Origin: Actinocrispum wychmicini
GTDB lineage: Bacteria > Actinomycetota > Actinomycetes > Mycobacteriales > Pseudonocardiaceae
Direction: 5' to 3'
Assembly: GCF_004345645.1 (NCBI RefSeq)
Contig: NZ_SLWS01000006.1
Coordinates: 372,001-436,000 of the forward strand
Length of the DNA: 64,000 nt
Both the position numbers and the translations under genes were made by a program. How positions within the stretch are numbered: position 1 is the stretch's first letter; every line of letters starts with the position of its first letter. Positions 8,285-16,786 of the stretch are shown in pieces. The notes below the pieces were generated by a model. The model did no database searches, was not told the origin of the DNA, and saw only the letters and a program-made list of their open reading frames with translations.

Positions 8285-10717
8285 GTGTTCCTCGACGGTG
8301 GCGACCCGGCCGAGGCCGCGATCACCAGCCGGGAACGGCACTTCCACATCCGCATCGAAGTCGACTGGGACAAAGACGGCCGCTACACCCACCCCCTGTC
8401 CAACCTCTCCGCCTACGTCTCAACCGTGACCACGGATCGCAGCCTGCGCGGATCAGCCCCCGAAGAACTGATGCTGATCGAAGGCGCCAGCGCCGCCGAA
8501 CTCACGCTCACCCTGGCCGGCGAGTATCAAGGATTGTCGTTCACCGGGGTGTTCTCCCCGTACAACGGCTTGTCCCCGTTCTACCTGAAAGACCCCATCG
8601 GGGCCGAGATCCGCTATTCGATCGGCATCGAGACCGCCACAGGAACCGTGTGGTACCAGCAGTTCATCGGCAACATCCGCACCATCACCCCCGACCGCGC
8701 CGACGCCACCGTGGAGATCACCGCCCTCGATCGGGTGGAGAAGCTCCGCCGGCCGATCCAGCTGCCGCCGTGGGCGATGAGCGAAGAACACCTGTCCTAC
8801 GGCGAGATCGACTCCCAGCTGATCCGATCGCACTGGGTGATCGATCACTGTCTGCGGCTGTGCGACACGTCGGTCTCCCCGTACCGGCCCACCTACCGGG
8901 AAGAAACCGGGCTCCCGCCGGACTGGGTGGAAGGACCCCAGTTCTTCCTCACCGGCAACGGCTCCTACCTGCCCACAGTGGGTTGGCTGGACAACCTCAA
9001 CGCCGACAGCTTCCCCGCCGGGACCGACACCATGTACAGCCCGACCGGGCTGATCAACGGCAACGCCCCACCCGACACGGCCCGGCCGCTCGCGTTCGCC
9101 GGGCTCGGGATGCCGATCGGGCAACTCTACGGCGACGGTAGCCAGCAGGGCATCATCCGCTACTGGTGCGCCGACCGCGACGGCATCCAGTCCTACGCCA
9201 CGCACTACGCCGGATTCGTGCTGAACACCAACGGCCCCAACGCGCGAGCCTACCGGTCGATCGCCGAACACAACGCCCTGGAGATCGTGGTCGGCGACCG
9301 CATCTGGCTGGTCATCACCATCAACACCGGCAGCGTGCGCGCCCGGGTCATCAGCAACGGCGCCACCGCCCTGGTCACCCCCTGGATCCCCATCCCGGTC
9401 GACAACCGGCCCGGTCACCTGATCTTCGTCCAGTGGGACAACTCCGGCACCACCGGTGGCCGGATCTACATCTCTGCCAGTGAGAACAGCAACGGCGGAC
9501 TCGTCTCCTACGGCGGCCCGGTCAGCAACCCGGCCCGCGACGACATCAAAGGCCGGATCACCATCGGCCAAGCGCTGAGCCTGTCCGACGTGTTCTACGC
9601 CAGCCGCAACTACTACGGCGCCGGGATCAACCGGGCCGAAGCCGTCCGCGGCGCCGCCTACGTCGCCGTGCTGGACCAGGGTGTGAACCGGTTCTCCCAC
9701 GTGCCCAACCACCAGTTCCGGGACGCCTGGGACATCATCACCGACATCGCCGCCGCCGAGTACGGCAGCGTGTTCTGGGACGAACAAGGCGTCTTCCGGT
9801 TCTACAACTACCGCACCATCCAGGCTAAGCAAGCCAGCATCGTACGGACGCTGACCTTGGACGATGTGGAGGGCCTTCAGGTCACCAACAGCTTGGACTC
9901 AGTCCGCAACATCTACACCGTCCAAGCCCGACGCAAACGCGCCATCCTGACCAGGGTGTTCGAGGCGACCGACCCGAACGAGTTCTACGTTCCGGGCCGG
10001 ACCTCGAAGGTGTTCCGGATCTGGAGCGAAGACGTCCTGTCCCCGATCACGTTCCTCGTGCCCAGGTACACCACCATCCCGGACACTGTTGTTCCGCAAT
10101 GGACAGACGGTGTGGACCTCGGGTTCGTCGCCCAATGGTTCAAACAAGGAGCCTGGAAGGAAGACAACACCATGGCCGGCGGCGGCCTGGACATCTCTGT
10201 CTACTTCAACGCCCTGGGCTACCTCACCGTGCGGATCGGAAACGGGTGGGACGAGCCCGCCCGGCTGGCCACCAACGGCGGACAGGCCGCGTTCCGGTTC
10301 AACGGCACGAGGATTCACGACTTCGACACCGTCCCGATGCAGACCCGCGACCAGGCATCGATCAACGCCTACGGCGCCCGCAACCTCGAACTCACGGGGG
10401 ACTGGTACCAGGACTCCACGACCGCCAGTCAGATGCTGGCGATGATGCTGCGCCGCACCAGCAAACCCATCCCCGCCACCGACGCCATCACCATCGCCGG
10501 AGACCCGCGCTTACAGCTAGCCGACTGCGTCCAGGTCCGCGACCCGGACGGGCTCGGCGAGACCATCAACCTCCAGATCTACGGCATCCGCCGCGAGTTC
10601 AACAACGACCGCGGCCTGACCGACACCCTCACCGTCGAAATGCTCAAACCACCCGGCGTCGGGCAATGGGACAGCAGACAGTACGGACGGTGGGACACCA
10701 CCTTCACCTGGAGCTAA
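8285..10717 (+). CDS. Phage baseplate hub/minor tail protein with a concanavalin-like insert
   Basis: An 810-residue protein with GTG start at 8285. The N-terminal ~160 residues (FHIRIEVDWDKDGRYTHPLS; ITPDRADATVEITALDRVEK) and the C-terminal part (QLADCVQVRDPDGLGETINL) match the large minor tail proteins of actinophages, equivalent to Tal/gp27-type hubs. Residues of about 220-430 contain a lectin-like beta-sandwich (RIWLVITINTGSVRARVISN; RPGHLIFVQWDNS). It probably forms the tail tip and contributes to host recognition. No catalytic motif was seen. Confidence 0.75.
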   Translation: MFLDGGDPAEAAITSRERHFHIRIEVDWDKDGRYTHPLSNLSAYVSTVTTDRSLRGSAPEELMLIEGASAAELTLTLAGEYQGLSFTGVFSPYNGLSPFYLKDPIGAEIRYSIGIETATGTVWYQQFIGNIRTITPDRADATVEITALDRVEKLRRPIQLPPWAMSEEHLSYGEIDSQLIRSHWVIDHCLRLCDTSVSPYRPTYREETGLPPDWVEGPQFFLTGNGSYLPTVGWLDNLNADSFPAGTDTMYSPTGLINGNAPPDTARPLAFAGLGMPIGQLYGDGSQQGIIRYWCADRDGIQSYATHYAGFVLNTNGPNARAYRSIAEHNALEIVVGDRIWLVITINTGSVRARVISNGATALVTPWIPIPVDNRPGHLIFVQWDNSGTTGGRIYISASENSNGGLVSYGGPVSNPARDDIKGRITIGQALSLSDVFYASRNYYGAGINRAEAVRGAAYVAVLDQGVNRFSHVPNHQFRDAWDIITDIAAAEYGSVFWDEQGVFRFYNYRTIQAKQASIVRTLTLDDVEGLQVTNSLDSVRNIYTVQARRKRAILTRVFEATDPNEFYVPGRTSKVFRIWSEDVLSPITFLVPRYTTIPDTVVPQWTDGVDLGFVAQWFKQGAWKEDNTMAGGGLDISVYFNALGYLTVRIGNGWDEPARLATNGGQAAFRFNGTRIHDFDTVPMQTRDQASINAYGARNLELTGDWYQDSTTASQMLAMMLRRTSKPIPATDAITIAGDPRLQLADCVQVRDPDGLGETINLQIYGIRREFNNDRGLTDTLTVEMLKPPGVGQWDSRQYGRWDTTFTWS

Positions 10718-10723
10718 CAGCTT

Positions 10724-11599
10724 ATGGTCAACGTGCCCATGACCGACGCGGTGTTCAGCCAACCCGCCTCCTCGCTGGAATACAACAAGGTCACCGCCAA
10801 CGTCCGCGACCTCGACACCCGTACCAGAACCGTGGAAGCCGCCACCACCAACAGCACCACCGGCAACGCCGCCTTGAGCAACCGACTGGCCACAGTGGAA
10901 ACCAAAGCCACCACCCTGGACATCCGGACCACGGACACCACCTCCGGCAACGCCGCCCTCAACACCCGACTCGGCACGGTAGAGACCAACCTCGGCAGCC
11001 GCGGCAGCAGCAACCCCGCCTACGCCGAGATCACCGCCCTGAAGACCCAGGTCGCAGCATTCGCTAAGCCCACCACGGCATCCGACACCGCCCTCTACGG
11101 CGACGTCATCAACTCCCGCCCTCGCGGCGACTGCTGGTGGGCCGAACCCATCAGCAACGGCACCCTCACCGTCCAAGCCACCCGCTCACCCAAAACCTTC
11201 ACCGCCACCGACCTCAGGTTCTGCGTCCCCACAGCAGCAGGCGGGACCGGAACCTTCGACCTCAAGCTCTACACCGGCACCACGCTCACCGGCCTCACCG
11301 AACGCGCCGCCATCAACGGCGCCGGGTTTGTCACTGCGGCTGGCATGAAGCACCAGGCGATCAACCTCGCGATCAGCGAAGGCGACTACATCGCCATCGC
11401 GATCCTGTGCACCGGGTTCAGCCCCAGCCCGAAGTTCTCATCCACCGCCACCAGCAGCGGCGCACAACTGCTGATCAGTGAGACCAACGCCTACTCGGTG
11501 TTCAAAAGCGGCCAAGCCGCACCGATCCCCAACACGATCAACACCTCGGACGCGTCCTGGAGCCGCGCGAACCAACAGTTCTGGTTCGCCGTCGCCTAG
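10724..11599 (+). CDS. Tail fibre/receptor-binding protein with coiled-coil repeats
   Basis: A 291-residue protein, last of the tail genes. Residues 1-20 (MVNVPMTDAVFSQPASSLEY) look like a fibre attachment segment. Two imperfect 34-residue repeats follow (TTGNAALSNRLATVETK and TSGNAALNTRLGTVETN), predicting a trimeric coiled coil. The C-terminal ~160 residues form a beta-rich head (TLTVQATRSPKTFTATDLRF; GTFDLKLYTGTTLTG). Such proteins contact the host surface. The family of the head domain was not recognised. Confidence 0.68.
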   Translation: MVNVPMTDAVFSQPASSLEYNKVTANVRDLDTRTRTVEAATTNSTTGNAALSNRLATVETKATTLDIRTTDTTSGNAALNTRLGTVETNLGSRGSSNPAYAEITALKTQVAAFAKPTTASDTALYGDVINSRPRGDCWWAEPISNGTLTVQATRSPKTFTATDLRFCVPTAAGGTGTFDLKLYTGTTLTGLTERAAINGAGFVTAAGMKHQAINLAISEGDYIAIAILCTGFSPSPKFSSTATSSGAQLLISETNAYSVFKSGQAAPIPNTINTSDASWSRANQQFWFAVA

Positions 11600-11663
11600 G
11601 TGAATAACACACCAGGCGATGATAACGGTACAACCGTCATCGTGCTACGTGAGCGCTATGGTC

Positions 11664-12455
11664 TCAGCAATCCGCTCCTAGGAGCGGCCTTACGTATGCT
11701 TCTTGAACCCAGTGTCCTTCGCTCAACCTGCGGTAACCGTTTACCACGTCCTTCTCCGCAGGAATCTCAGCGTCACGCCGGAGCGAGCCGATTCTCTCCG
11801 ATTGAGCGCTCGGCTCCGTTCTGACCACCAGGACGTCGGCCGCAACTATCACACGACAGGTCCGATCGGGCGGCGGCGTCGATGTGGATAGCTCAGGAGG
11901 TGCGGGGCCAGCCGGTGGTGTATCGCCAGGTCCGAGCTTGCGCCATTCCGTGTGAATATCCGAGTAGTCCCCGAAGTCGAACGTTAGTATGCCGTCGGAC
12001 GGAAGGCGCAGCATCAAAGCGTAAGTATACGTGTTGCAGTTTGCATCGAAACGGAATGCCTTGCTTTCAGCAGGATGGACTTGGCCGGCACACTTCTTCC
12101 ACTTTCCGTCCTGGTATATATTTGTTTCTGTCGTACCATTCGGATATACCTTTAGATCTCCCCAATGACCGCTTCCGAGATCTGTCCGTTCCCAGTTGCC
12201 GATCAGCGGAGAGAGCGGATTTGACGTCCACGCGACTATGGCGACTCCTAGCCCTATAACGAGAGCCGCCACTGCGCTGATGATTAGCAGCTTTCTGCGA
12301 AATGGCCACGGCTTGGAGACTCGCCGACCATGGTAGTTCACGCCACCGTAGATAGTTCCGGCTTGAATAACCTGTTCGACCCGGCCGCTGGCAATGCGAT
12401 TGTGGATCTCTGGAGCTGCCCCATCGTTGCTATCGCCGTTCGAAGCATTGCTCAT
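11664..12455 (-). CDS. Transmembrane protein with RHIM/amyloid-like motif and SH3b domain (prophage moron)
   Basis: A 263-residue protein antisense to the late genes, between tail fibre and endolysin. Start ATG 12455; the frame continues upstream but without a good site. Residues 24-43 (GRVEQVIQAGTIYGGVNYHG) match the short Gly-hydrophobic-Gln-x-Gly motif seen at the termini of many actinobacterial NLR/STAND-type conflict proteins and related to RHIM-like bacterial amyloid signalling motifs. A membrane helix spans 56-76, then comes an extracytoplasmic domain with two Cys, a Pro/Thr linker, and a bacterial SH3 domain at 200-263. No enzyme domain is visible. The amyloid reading is inference from the motif. 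A role in host or phage-exclusion signalling is possible. Confidence 0.65.
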   Translation of the reverse strand: MSNASNGDSNDGAAPEIHNRIASGRVEQVIQAGTIYGGVNYHGRRVSKPWPFRRKLLIISAVAALVIGLGVAIVAWTSNPLSPLIGNWERTDLGSGHWGDLKVYPNGTTETNIYQDGKWKKCAGQVHPAESKAFRFDANCNTYTYALMLRLPSDGILTFDFGDYSDIHTEWRKLGPGDTPPAGPAPPELSTSTPPPDRTCRVIVAADVLVVRTEPSAQSERIGSLRRDAEIPAEKDVVNGYRRLSEGHWVQEAYVRPLLGADC

Positions 12456-12770
12456 GACGTCCCCGTCGCATACATGTGTGGTCAAGAGGATATTATAGGC
12501 GACGATGCAAGTGTGGCCGCTACCCCTTCCGGGTAACGACTGTGCTGAGCAGATGAGATGCGGTCTTATCAGCTCTTGCGCTGATCTGGCGAGGCTGGCG
12601 GCCATAAACCTAGCCAGCGATTCCGTCTCCTTTTGTGGCCTGATAGATCGTCGCTCCGGATCTCAGTCCACATGTTCCACATCTCTCCATTTGCCACCGC
12701 TCTAGTCGTCCAACTGGTGACAAAACGAGACCACGCAGCTTTGTGCTGCTCTAATAATCTGGAGAAACCC
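12456..12770. other. Intergenic region between moron and lysis genes
   Basis: This 315-base stretch is AT-richer than the surroundings. On the minus strand it holds a perfect TATAAT at 12497-12492 about 35 bases before the moron ATG. No matching -35 box was found at 16-18 bases. On the + strand, GGAGAAACCC at 12761-12770 is the ribosome site that fixes the endolysin TTG start. No convincing small gene was seen; the open + frame from 12633 to 12770 is not typical endolysin sequence. Confidence 0.5.
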
Positions 12771-13706
12771 TTGGCCACAAGCCAAAACGGATGGCCCGCA
12801 TCACCCAACCCCAGCTCCATCGACATCGCCGCGTTCAGCGTCGCCGGTATCCCGTTCCCTGGAGGCGTCAAGTCCGGAGACGTGGCAACGGTGCTCGGCT
12901 ACGTCGCCGAGCAGTTCCACAACCGGGTCGAACAGCTGATCACGCCGGGCTGCTGGGGCTACAACTACCGGCCCATCTCCGGCGGCAACTCCCTGTCCAA
13001 CCACAGTTCCGGCACGGCGATCGATTTATCCGCGCCCCGGCATCCCCTGGGCCAGCGCGGTACGTTCTCCGGCGCCCAGGTCGCCGAGATCCACCGCATC
13101 CTCGCCGAAGTCGACAACACGGTCCGCTGGGGCGGCGACTACACCGGCCGGGTCGACGAGATGCACATGGAGATCAACACCGACCCTGGTCGAGTCGCCA
13201 CGGTCGCGGCCCGTATCCGGGGAGGCGGTGATGGCCCCACCCCTCAGCCCCCCGGCCCCGGACACCACCGGACCCTCTCCCGAGGCTCCACCGGGGCCGA
13301 CGTCGCACTCGTCCAGCGCTACCTCGGCATCGCCGCCGACGGCATCTTCGGACCAGCCACTGACGCCGCCGTCCGCACCTACCAACACAACCAGGGACTC
13401 ACCGCGGACGGAATCGTCGGCCCTGCTACTTGGGCTCGTATCGACTCCGGCCTTGGCCATCCCGGTACTGATCCTGGCAGCGATCCTGCGCCTACGCGCC
13501 CGACGCTCCGCAAGGGCAGCACCGGACCAGCTGTCCGCGAACTGCAAACCCGGCTTAACACCAGCTACCCGGCCTACTCCCACCTCGTCGCGGACGGAGA
13601 CTTCGGACCCGCCACCGAGCAGGTTGTCCGGGAGTTCCAACGCCGCGCCGGCCTCACTGTCGACGGCATCGTCGGCCCCCACACCTGGGCCCGCGTCGGG
13701 TTCTGA
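12771..13706 (+). CDS. Endolysin: M15 D-Ala-D-Ala-type peptidase with two peptidoglycan-binding domains
   Basis: A 311-residue protein from TTG 12771, chosen because GGAG lies 6 bases upstream and related endolysins begin near this SQNGWPASP motif. The M15 peptidase domain spans about residues 20-150, with zinc-site residues H78 and D85 in SNHSSGTAIDLS and H132 in DEMHMEI. Two PG_binding_1 repeats follow at about 168-222 and 246-308 (DGIFGPATDAAVRTYQ; DGDFGPATEQVVREFQ), joined by a Pro/Gly linker. It should cleave peptide cross-links in the wall for host lysis. There is no signal peptide, so it depends on the holin. Confidence 0.9.
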   Translation: MATSQNGWPASPNPSSIDIAAFSVAGIPFPGGVKSGDVATVLGYVAEQFHNRVEQLITPGCWGYNYRPISGGNSLSNHSSGTAIDLSAPRHPLGQRGTFSGAQVAEIHRILAEVDNTVRWGGDYTGRVDEMHMEINTDPGRVATVAARIRGGGDGPTPQPPGPGHHRTLSRGSTGADVALVQRYLGIAADGIFGPATDAAVRTYQHNQGLTADGIVGPATWARIDSGLGHPGTDPGSDPAPTRPTLRKGSTGPAVRELQTRLNTSYPAYSHLVADGDFGPATEQVVREFQRRAGLTVDGIVGPHTWARVGF

Positions 13707-13749
13707 CCGAGGCGGCCACAACCCCATCTTATCGAAAGGAATACCCAGC

Positions 13750-13980
13750 TTGTTCTCTGCTGCCTACCTCAAGGACCTCGCCGAACGCGCGCTTAGCTCG
13801 TTCGCCGGAGGCGTCCTGACCGTCCTCGGAGGCGACGCCGTCAACGTCTGGAACGTCGACTACAAGATGGCGCTCGGCGTCGGCATCGGCGCCGCTCTGG
13901 TGTCCGCGCTTAAGGGCCTGGCCGCTAAGGGTGTCGGTGACTCCGACACCGCCGCGTTCCTCAGCGCCCGGCGCGACTGA
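13750..13980 (+). CDS. Phage holin, r1t type
   Basis: A 76-residue protein with TTG start at 13750, nine bases after AAAGGA (13735-13740). The sequence AYLKDLAERALSSFAGGVLT and GVGIGAALVSALKGLAAKG gives two membrane segments with a charged N-terminus, as in the r1t holin family common in actinophages. It should form membrane holes that time release of the upstream endolysin. It is followed directly by a strong terminator (13999-14025). Confidence 0.83.
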   Translation: MFSAAYLKDLAERALSSFAGGVLTVLGGDAVNVWNVDYKMALGVGIGAALVSALKGLAAKGVGDSDTAAFLSARRD

Positions 13981-13998
13981 CCCTGAACACCACCAAGC

Positions 13999-14025
13999 CC
14001 CTCACCGGATCGCCTCCGGTGAGGG
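13999..14025 (+). terminator. Terminator after the lysis genes
   Basis: CCCTCACCGGA (13999-14009), loop TCGCC, TCCGGTGAGGG (14015-14025) forms a perfect 11-bp hairpin followed by a T-rich tail (CATTTCGTATTTT). It ends the late operon. Confidence 0.85.
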
Positions 14026-14121
14026 CATTTCGTATTTTCAAGAACTAGACCGAAAGCAACCCGCCTCAGGTGTACTATGCGCAGAAGTGAAAAGCGATCA
14101 TGAGTGTCGCGGAGATGCATA

Positions 14122-14688
14122 GTGGCAGACGATCAAGATGAGAGCGATCGCGGTCAGGCGAGGAACGATACCGGACCTTATGTTCCGCGCGCCCACGATG
14201 AGCGGTTGGCGGCGCTACTGAGTCAGGTCCTGGCGAATATGTCTGACGCCGAGCATTATCGAATCGTACGAAAAATGCTAGAGAGCGTAACTCGCCCCGG
14301 CGCTGAGCAGCTACACGTTGACTTTCAAGGCAATAATTACGACTTCTTTATTGGAAGTCGAGGGGACGATTCAGCGACCGTTTGGTTTCGCGACAAGAGC
14401 GCACTGATGGCCTTTGCTTTGTCTGTTGCGAGGCAAACTCCCTCGCATGCAGCAACACCCCCTCCAGATAAAGTAGCTCACCGTGTTGTGAAACTTAAAT
14501 GGCTTCGCCGCTTACTGCTCGGTGAACGTGCCCAGTATTCGCGGGCCATTGTTGAATCACATCCGGGGGAGTCGATTGACAATGCAACCACAGACGTCAA
14601 CACAATCCTCAACTACCTAGGCCCGCCGCCCGAACCGATAGGCCGCAGGTCGGGCGAGTCTAACCCCCTTCCGGCAGGTGTGTCATGA
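14122..14688 (+). CDS. Prophage accessory protein of unknown function (first gene of a two-gene cassette)
   Basis: A 188-residue protein from GTG 14122, with GGAG 7 bases upstream. It is lower in GC than the flanking phage genes. No family is recognised. It looks cytosolic, with a helical part (RLAALLSQVLANMSDAEHYR), a beta-rich part (LHVDFQGNNYDFFIGSRGDD; ATVWFRDKSALMAFALSVA) and a Pro-rich end. The stop overlaps the next ATG by 4 bases (14685-14688), so the pair is translationally coupled and probably works together. It lies between lysis genes and integrase, a common place for lysogeny-expressed accessory genes. Confidence 0.6.
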   Translation: MADDQDESDRGQARNDTGPYVPRAHDERLAALLSQVLANMSDAEHYRIVRKMLESVTRPGAEQLHVDFQGNNYDFFIGSRGDDSATVWFRDKSALMAFALSVARQTPSHAATPPPDKVAHRVVKLKWLRRLLLGERAQYSRAIVESHPGESIDNATTDVNTILNYLGPPPEPIGRRSGESNPLPAGVS

Positions 14689-15083
14689 CAGCGCCCAAAC
14701 AACGCAAGAACACCTCCTGGGAGGACCTCACTCCATGGGATAAGGCTGCGGAGTGGTACTCGGTTGCTCCAGAGATTGCGGAACAAGTAATGGCGCTCGC
14801 GAAGCGTCATGCTGAGCATCAATGGGCGATGGACCAAAAGCGCGCTGAGCATGAACAGCGGATGGACGTTCGAGTCTGGGTGACTCAGCTTGCCGCGCTC
14901 GCCATTGGCCTAATCAACGTCCTGGTTCTGGCTATTGTCGCATGGCATTACGCCGACACGGGGAACGTTGTTCCCGGGCTGACCGTGTTCGGAGCAGGCG
15001 CAGGTCTGACCGCAGGTGCATACGGCGTCGGTAAGATGCTAGGAAATCGGGCCGCCAGTAAGAAGGGCAGCGCTCAAACGTAG
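14685..15083 (+). CDS. DUF2335-like predicted membrane protein (second gene of the cassette)
   Basis: A 132-residue protein. Residues 25-62 form a charged helix (APEIAEQVMALAKRHAEHQW, then AEHEQRM), and two membrane segments lie at about 66-87 and 95-116. The order of APEIAEQ.MALA followed by a long charged helix and two closing membrane helices resembles DUF2335 membrane proteins. It is coupled to the upstream unknown gene by an ATGA overlap. A membrane-acting partner of the first protein, as in two-gene exclusion or toxin systems, is a hypothesis only. Confidence 0.6.
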   Translation: MTAPKQRKNTSWEDLTPWDKAAEWYSVAPEIAEQVMALAKRHAEHQWAMDQKRAEHEQRMDVRVWVTQLAALAIGLINVLVLAIVAWHYADTGNVVPGLTVFGAGAGLTAGAYGVGKMLGNRAASKKGSAQT

Positions 15084-15113
15084 TCTGTGATATTGACTGC
15101 CCGAACACCACGA

Positions 15114-15146
15114 GCCCCTCATCGAACCCTCCAGTGAGGTGCTTTT
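15114..15146 (+). terminator. Terminator after the two-gene cassette
   Basis: GCCCCTCA (15114-15121), a 13-base loop and TGAGGTGC (15135-15142), with one mismatch, are followed by TTTT. The sequence before the stem, GAACACCACGAGCCCCTCA, is nearly identical to that before the lysis terminator at 13985-14004. Confidence 0.7.
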
Positions 15147-15190
15147 GTACGTTCGGGCCGTTGGCATGCAACGCCTCAATGGCACCGAAA

Positions 15191-16786
15191 CTATTGCGCC
15201 GCCTTGGCCAGTCGTTCTTTGACATCTTCGGGAACTTGAACTTCCCAAACATCTTTGTCGTGGATGACGAACCGGACTCCAGCATCGACGAGGAGTTTCC
15301 GCCGGGCCACAATATCCTCACTCGTCTCGCGCCAGGCTTGGGCGTACGTTTCCCCGGTCAGACAGTACTCCCATCCCGCCGCTCGTTGTGGCAATGCTCC
15401 AAGGGAAGCCTTCGAGTTTACAAGCGACTGCATTCGCTCAAAGTAACGCTTCTCGTCCTCCTCGGTTCTAATGAATCCCAGGTCACTCTCGCGCTCAAGT
15501 CGAGCAATACTAGCCTTAACTTTGTTCAACTCCTCAGTGTGATCCTCGCCCGGCACAAATGTTCTTTGCAGAACTGGAAGATCGCCACAGAGGGTCAGGA
15601 ACTCTTGTTCCAAGATCGATTCAACGTCCTCCGACTTCATTCCGACCAACGGACATGGGCGTGGGCGGCGCGCGCACCGATAGTAACGATACACATTCTC
15701 CACACCGTCCCGCTTCCGCGTCCTCGTAGTGACAAAATGCGTTGCACTAGAACCACACTTCCCGCAGTAGCTAACACCTAGAAGAGGATTCGCGCCATGT
15801 ATACGGTTCGGTTCCCCTCGGCGCCTTTCCGCGACCGCCTCCTGAATCCTTACCCAAGTGTGATCGTCGAAAGTTGGTTCAGCAATCTGCAACGGCATAC
15901 CGTTAGACCCAATGACCGGCTGCTCGCCACTCATCTTAATGCCCTGAGTTGCCGGGGACGTAAGAAATTTGATAGTATCACTTACATTCCACTCTGTCCC
16001 CCTCCGGTCGTCAGGGTTCCTGTGCCGATCCACATTGGTGACATACCGCTGACCAGTCAACCAGACGGTAATACCGTTGAAGCTATCTTTCTTAGCCTCA
16101 TTACTCGGCCCGATTGTCCATGCTGTCAGGTCGACATCATCAGCCCCCAACAGCCGGCAAGCCGCAAGAAAAATCATCCGCTTCCGGTCCACATCGGTCG
16201 TGATCGCCTTGCCTTTACCCGACGGATGAGCGACTATTTTGAAGCCTTCAGGCGCTGGGCCACCTGGCCAACGATCCATTTCCCGCAGGATTGAATGCGC
16301 ATTCAAAGCACGTGTCTTGTGTTGGGTTAGCTCCCATTTCGCGAACATGCTCCCGATCAGCAAGAACATCTCGGCGAGCATGCGCGCCATAGGATCAGCG
16401 TCGGGCCGATAGTCCAGAACGATCCCCTGCTCCGCCAAAACCATTATCTTCTGGTTCTTCGCGCACCAATCGGCAAGGGCAATGGCGTCACGGGGGTCGC
16501 GAAACCCCCTATCCAGGTTCGACCAGACAATCATGTCCCATTCGTGGCCGCGCTCCTCCATGTTCAGCCAGTCTTTGAGGTCCGGCCTGTCGAACGGGCT
16601 GACCTGCGCCGAGACATCCAGGTCTTCAAACGTGTCGACGACCGTCGCACCCAGGGATGTGGCCTTCTGGTAACCGATTTCCTTCTGCGCCAAGTGCGAC
16701 ACCTTGGCAGAGGACTTGTGGCGTCGGTTCTCCCGCTTGACTGACACACGCGACCCGACGATCGCACGTAACCCCAGTTCGCTCAT
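15191..16786 (-). CDS. Large serine integrase (site-specific recombinase)
   Basis: A 531-residue protein. ATG 16786 is chosen because the protein aligns from MSELGLRAIVGSRVS; the frame upstream belongs to out-of-frame rlmN. The resolvase catalytic domain occupies residues 5-155, with R13 and probable nucleophile S15 in SRVSV, and WSNLDRGFRDPRDAI. A recombinase domain follows, then a zinc ribbon with C341, C344, C371 and C378 (CGKCG; YRCARRPRPC), and a coiled coil near 415-460. It joins attP to attB without host factors. Its ATG overlaps the stop of the rlmN fragment (ATGA), so in the lysogen it may be transcribed and translated from the host rlmN start. Confidence 0.93.
   Translation of the reverse strand: MSELGLRAIVGSRVSVKRENRRHKSSAKVSHLAQKEIGYQKATSLGATVVDTFEDLDVSAQVSPFDRPDLKDWLNMEERGHEWDMIVWSNLDRGFRDPRDAIALADWCAKNQKIMVLAEQGIVLDYRPDADPMARMLAEMFLLIGSMFAKWELTQHKTRALNAHSILREMDRWPGGPAPEGFKIVAHPSGKGKAITTDVDRKRMIFLAACRLLGADDVDLTAWTIGPSNEAKKDSFNGITVWLTGQRYVTNVDRHRNPDDRRGTEWNVSDTIKFLTSPATQGIKMSGEQPVIGSNGMPLQIAEPTFDDHTWVRIQEAVAERRRGEPNRIHGANPLLGVSYCGKCGSSATHFVTTRTRKRDGVENVYRYYRCARRPRPCPLVGMKSEDVESILEQEFLTLCGDLPVLQRTFVPGEDHTEELNKVKASIARLERESDLGFIRTEEDEKRYFERMQSLVNSKASLGALPQRAAGWEYCLTGETYAQAWRETSEDIVARRKLLVDAGVRFVIHDKDVWEVQVPEDVKERLAKAAQ

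Noticed and set aside
8453..9832. Long minus-strand open frame opposite the hub gene
   Set aside because: It is a shadow of the + strand tail gene caused by high third-position GC; its sequence is Val/Asp/Gly-biased with no family features.
10099..11067. 322-residue + strand frame across the end of the hub gene and start of the fibre gene
   Set aside because: Arg/His/Pro-rich shadow frame crossing two well-supported genes.
11600..11824. 74-codon frame starting with GTG directly after the fibre stop
   Set aside because: It runs antisense into the moron gene, has no ribosome site and no recognisable feature. The start position is suggestive but not enough.
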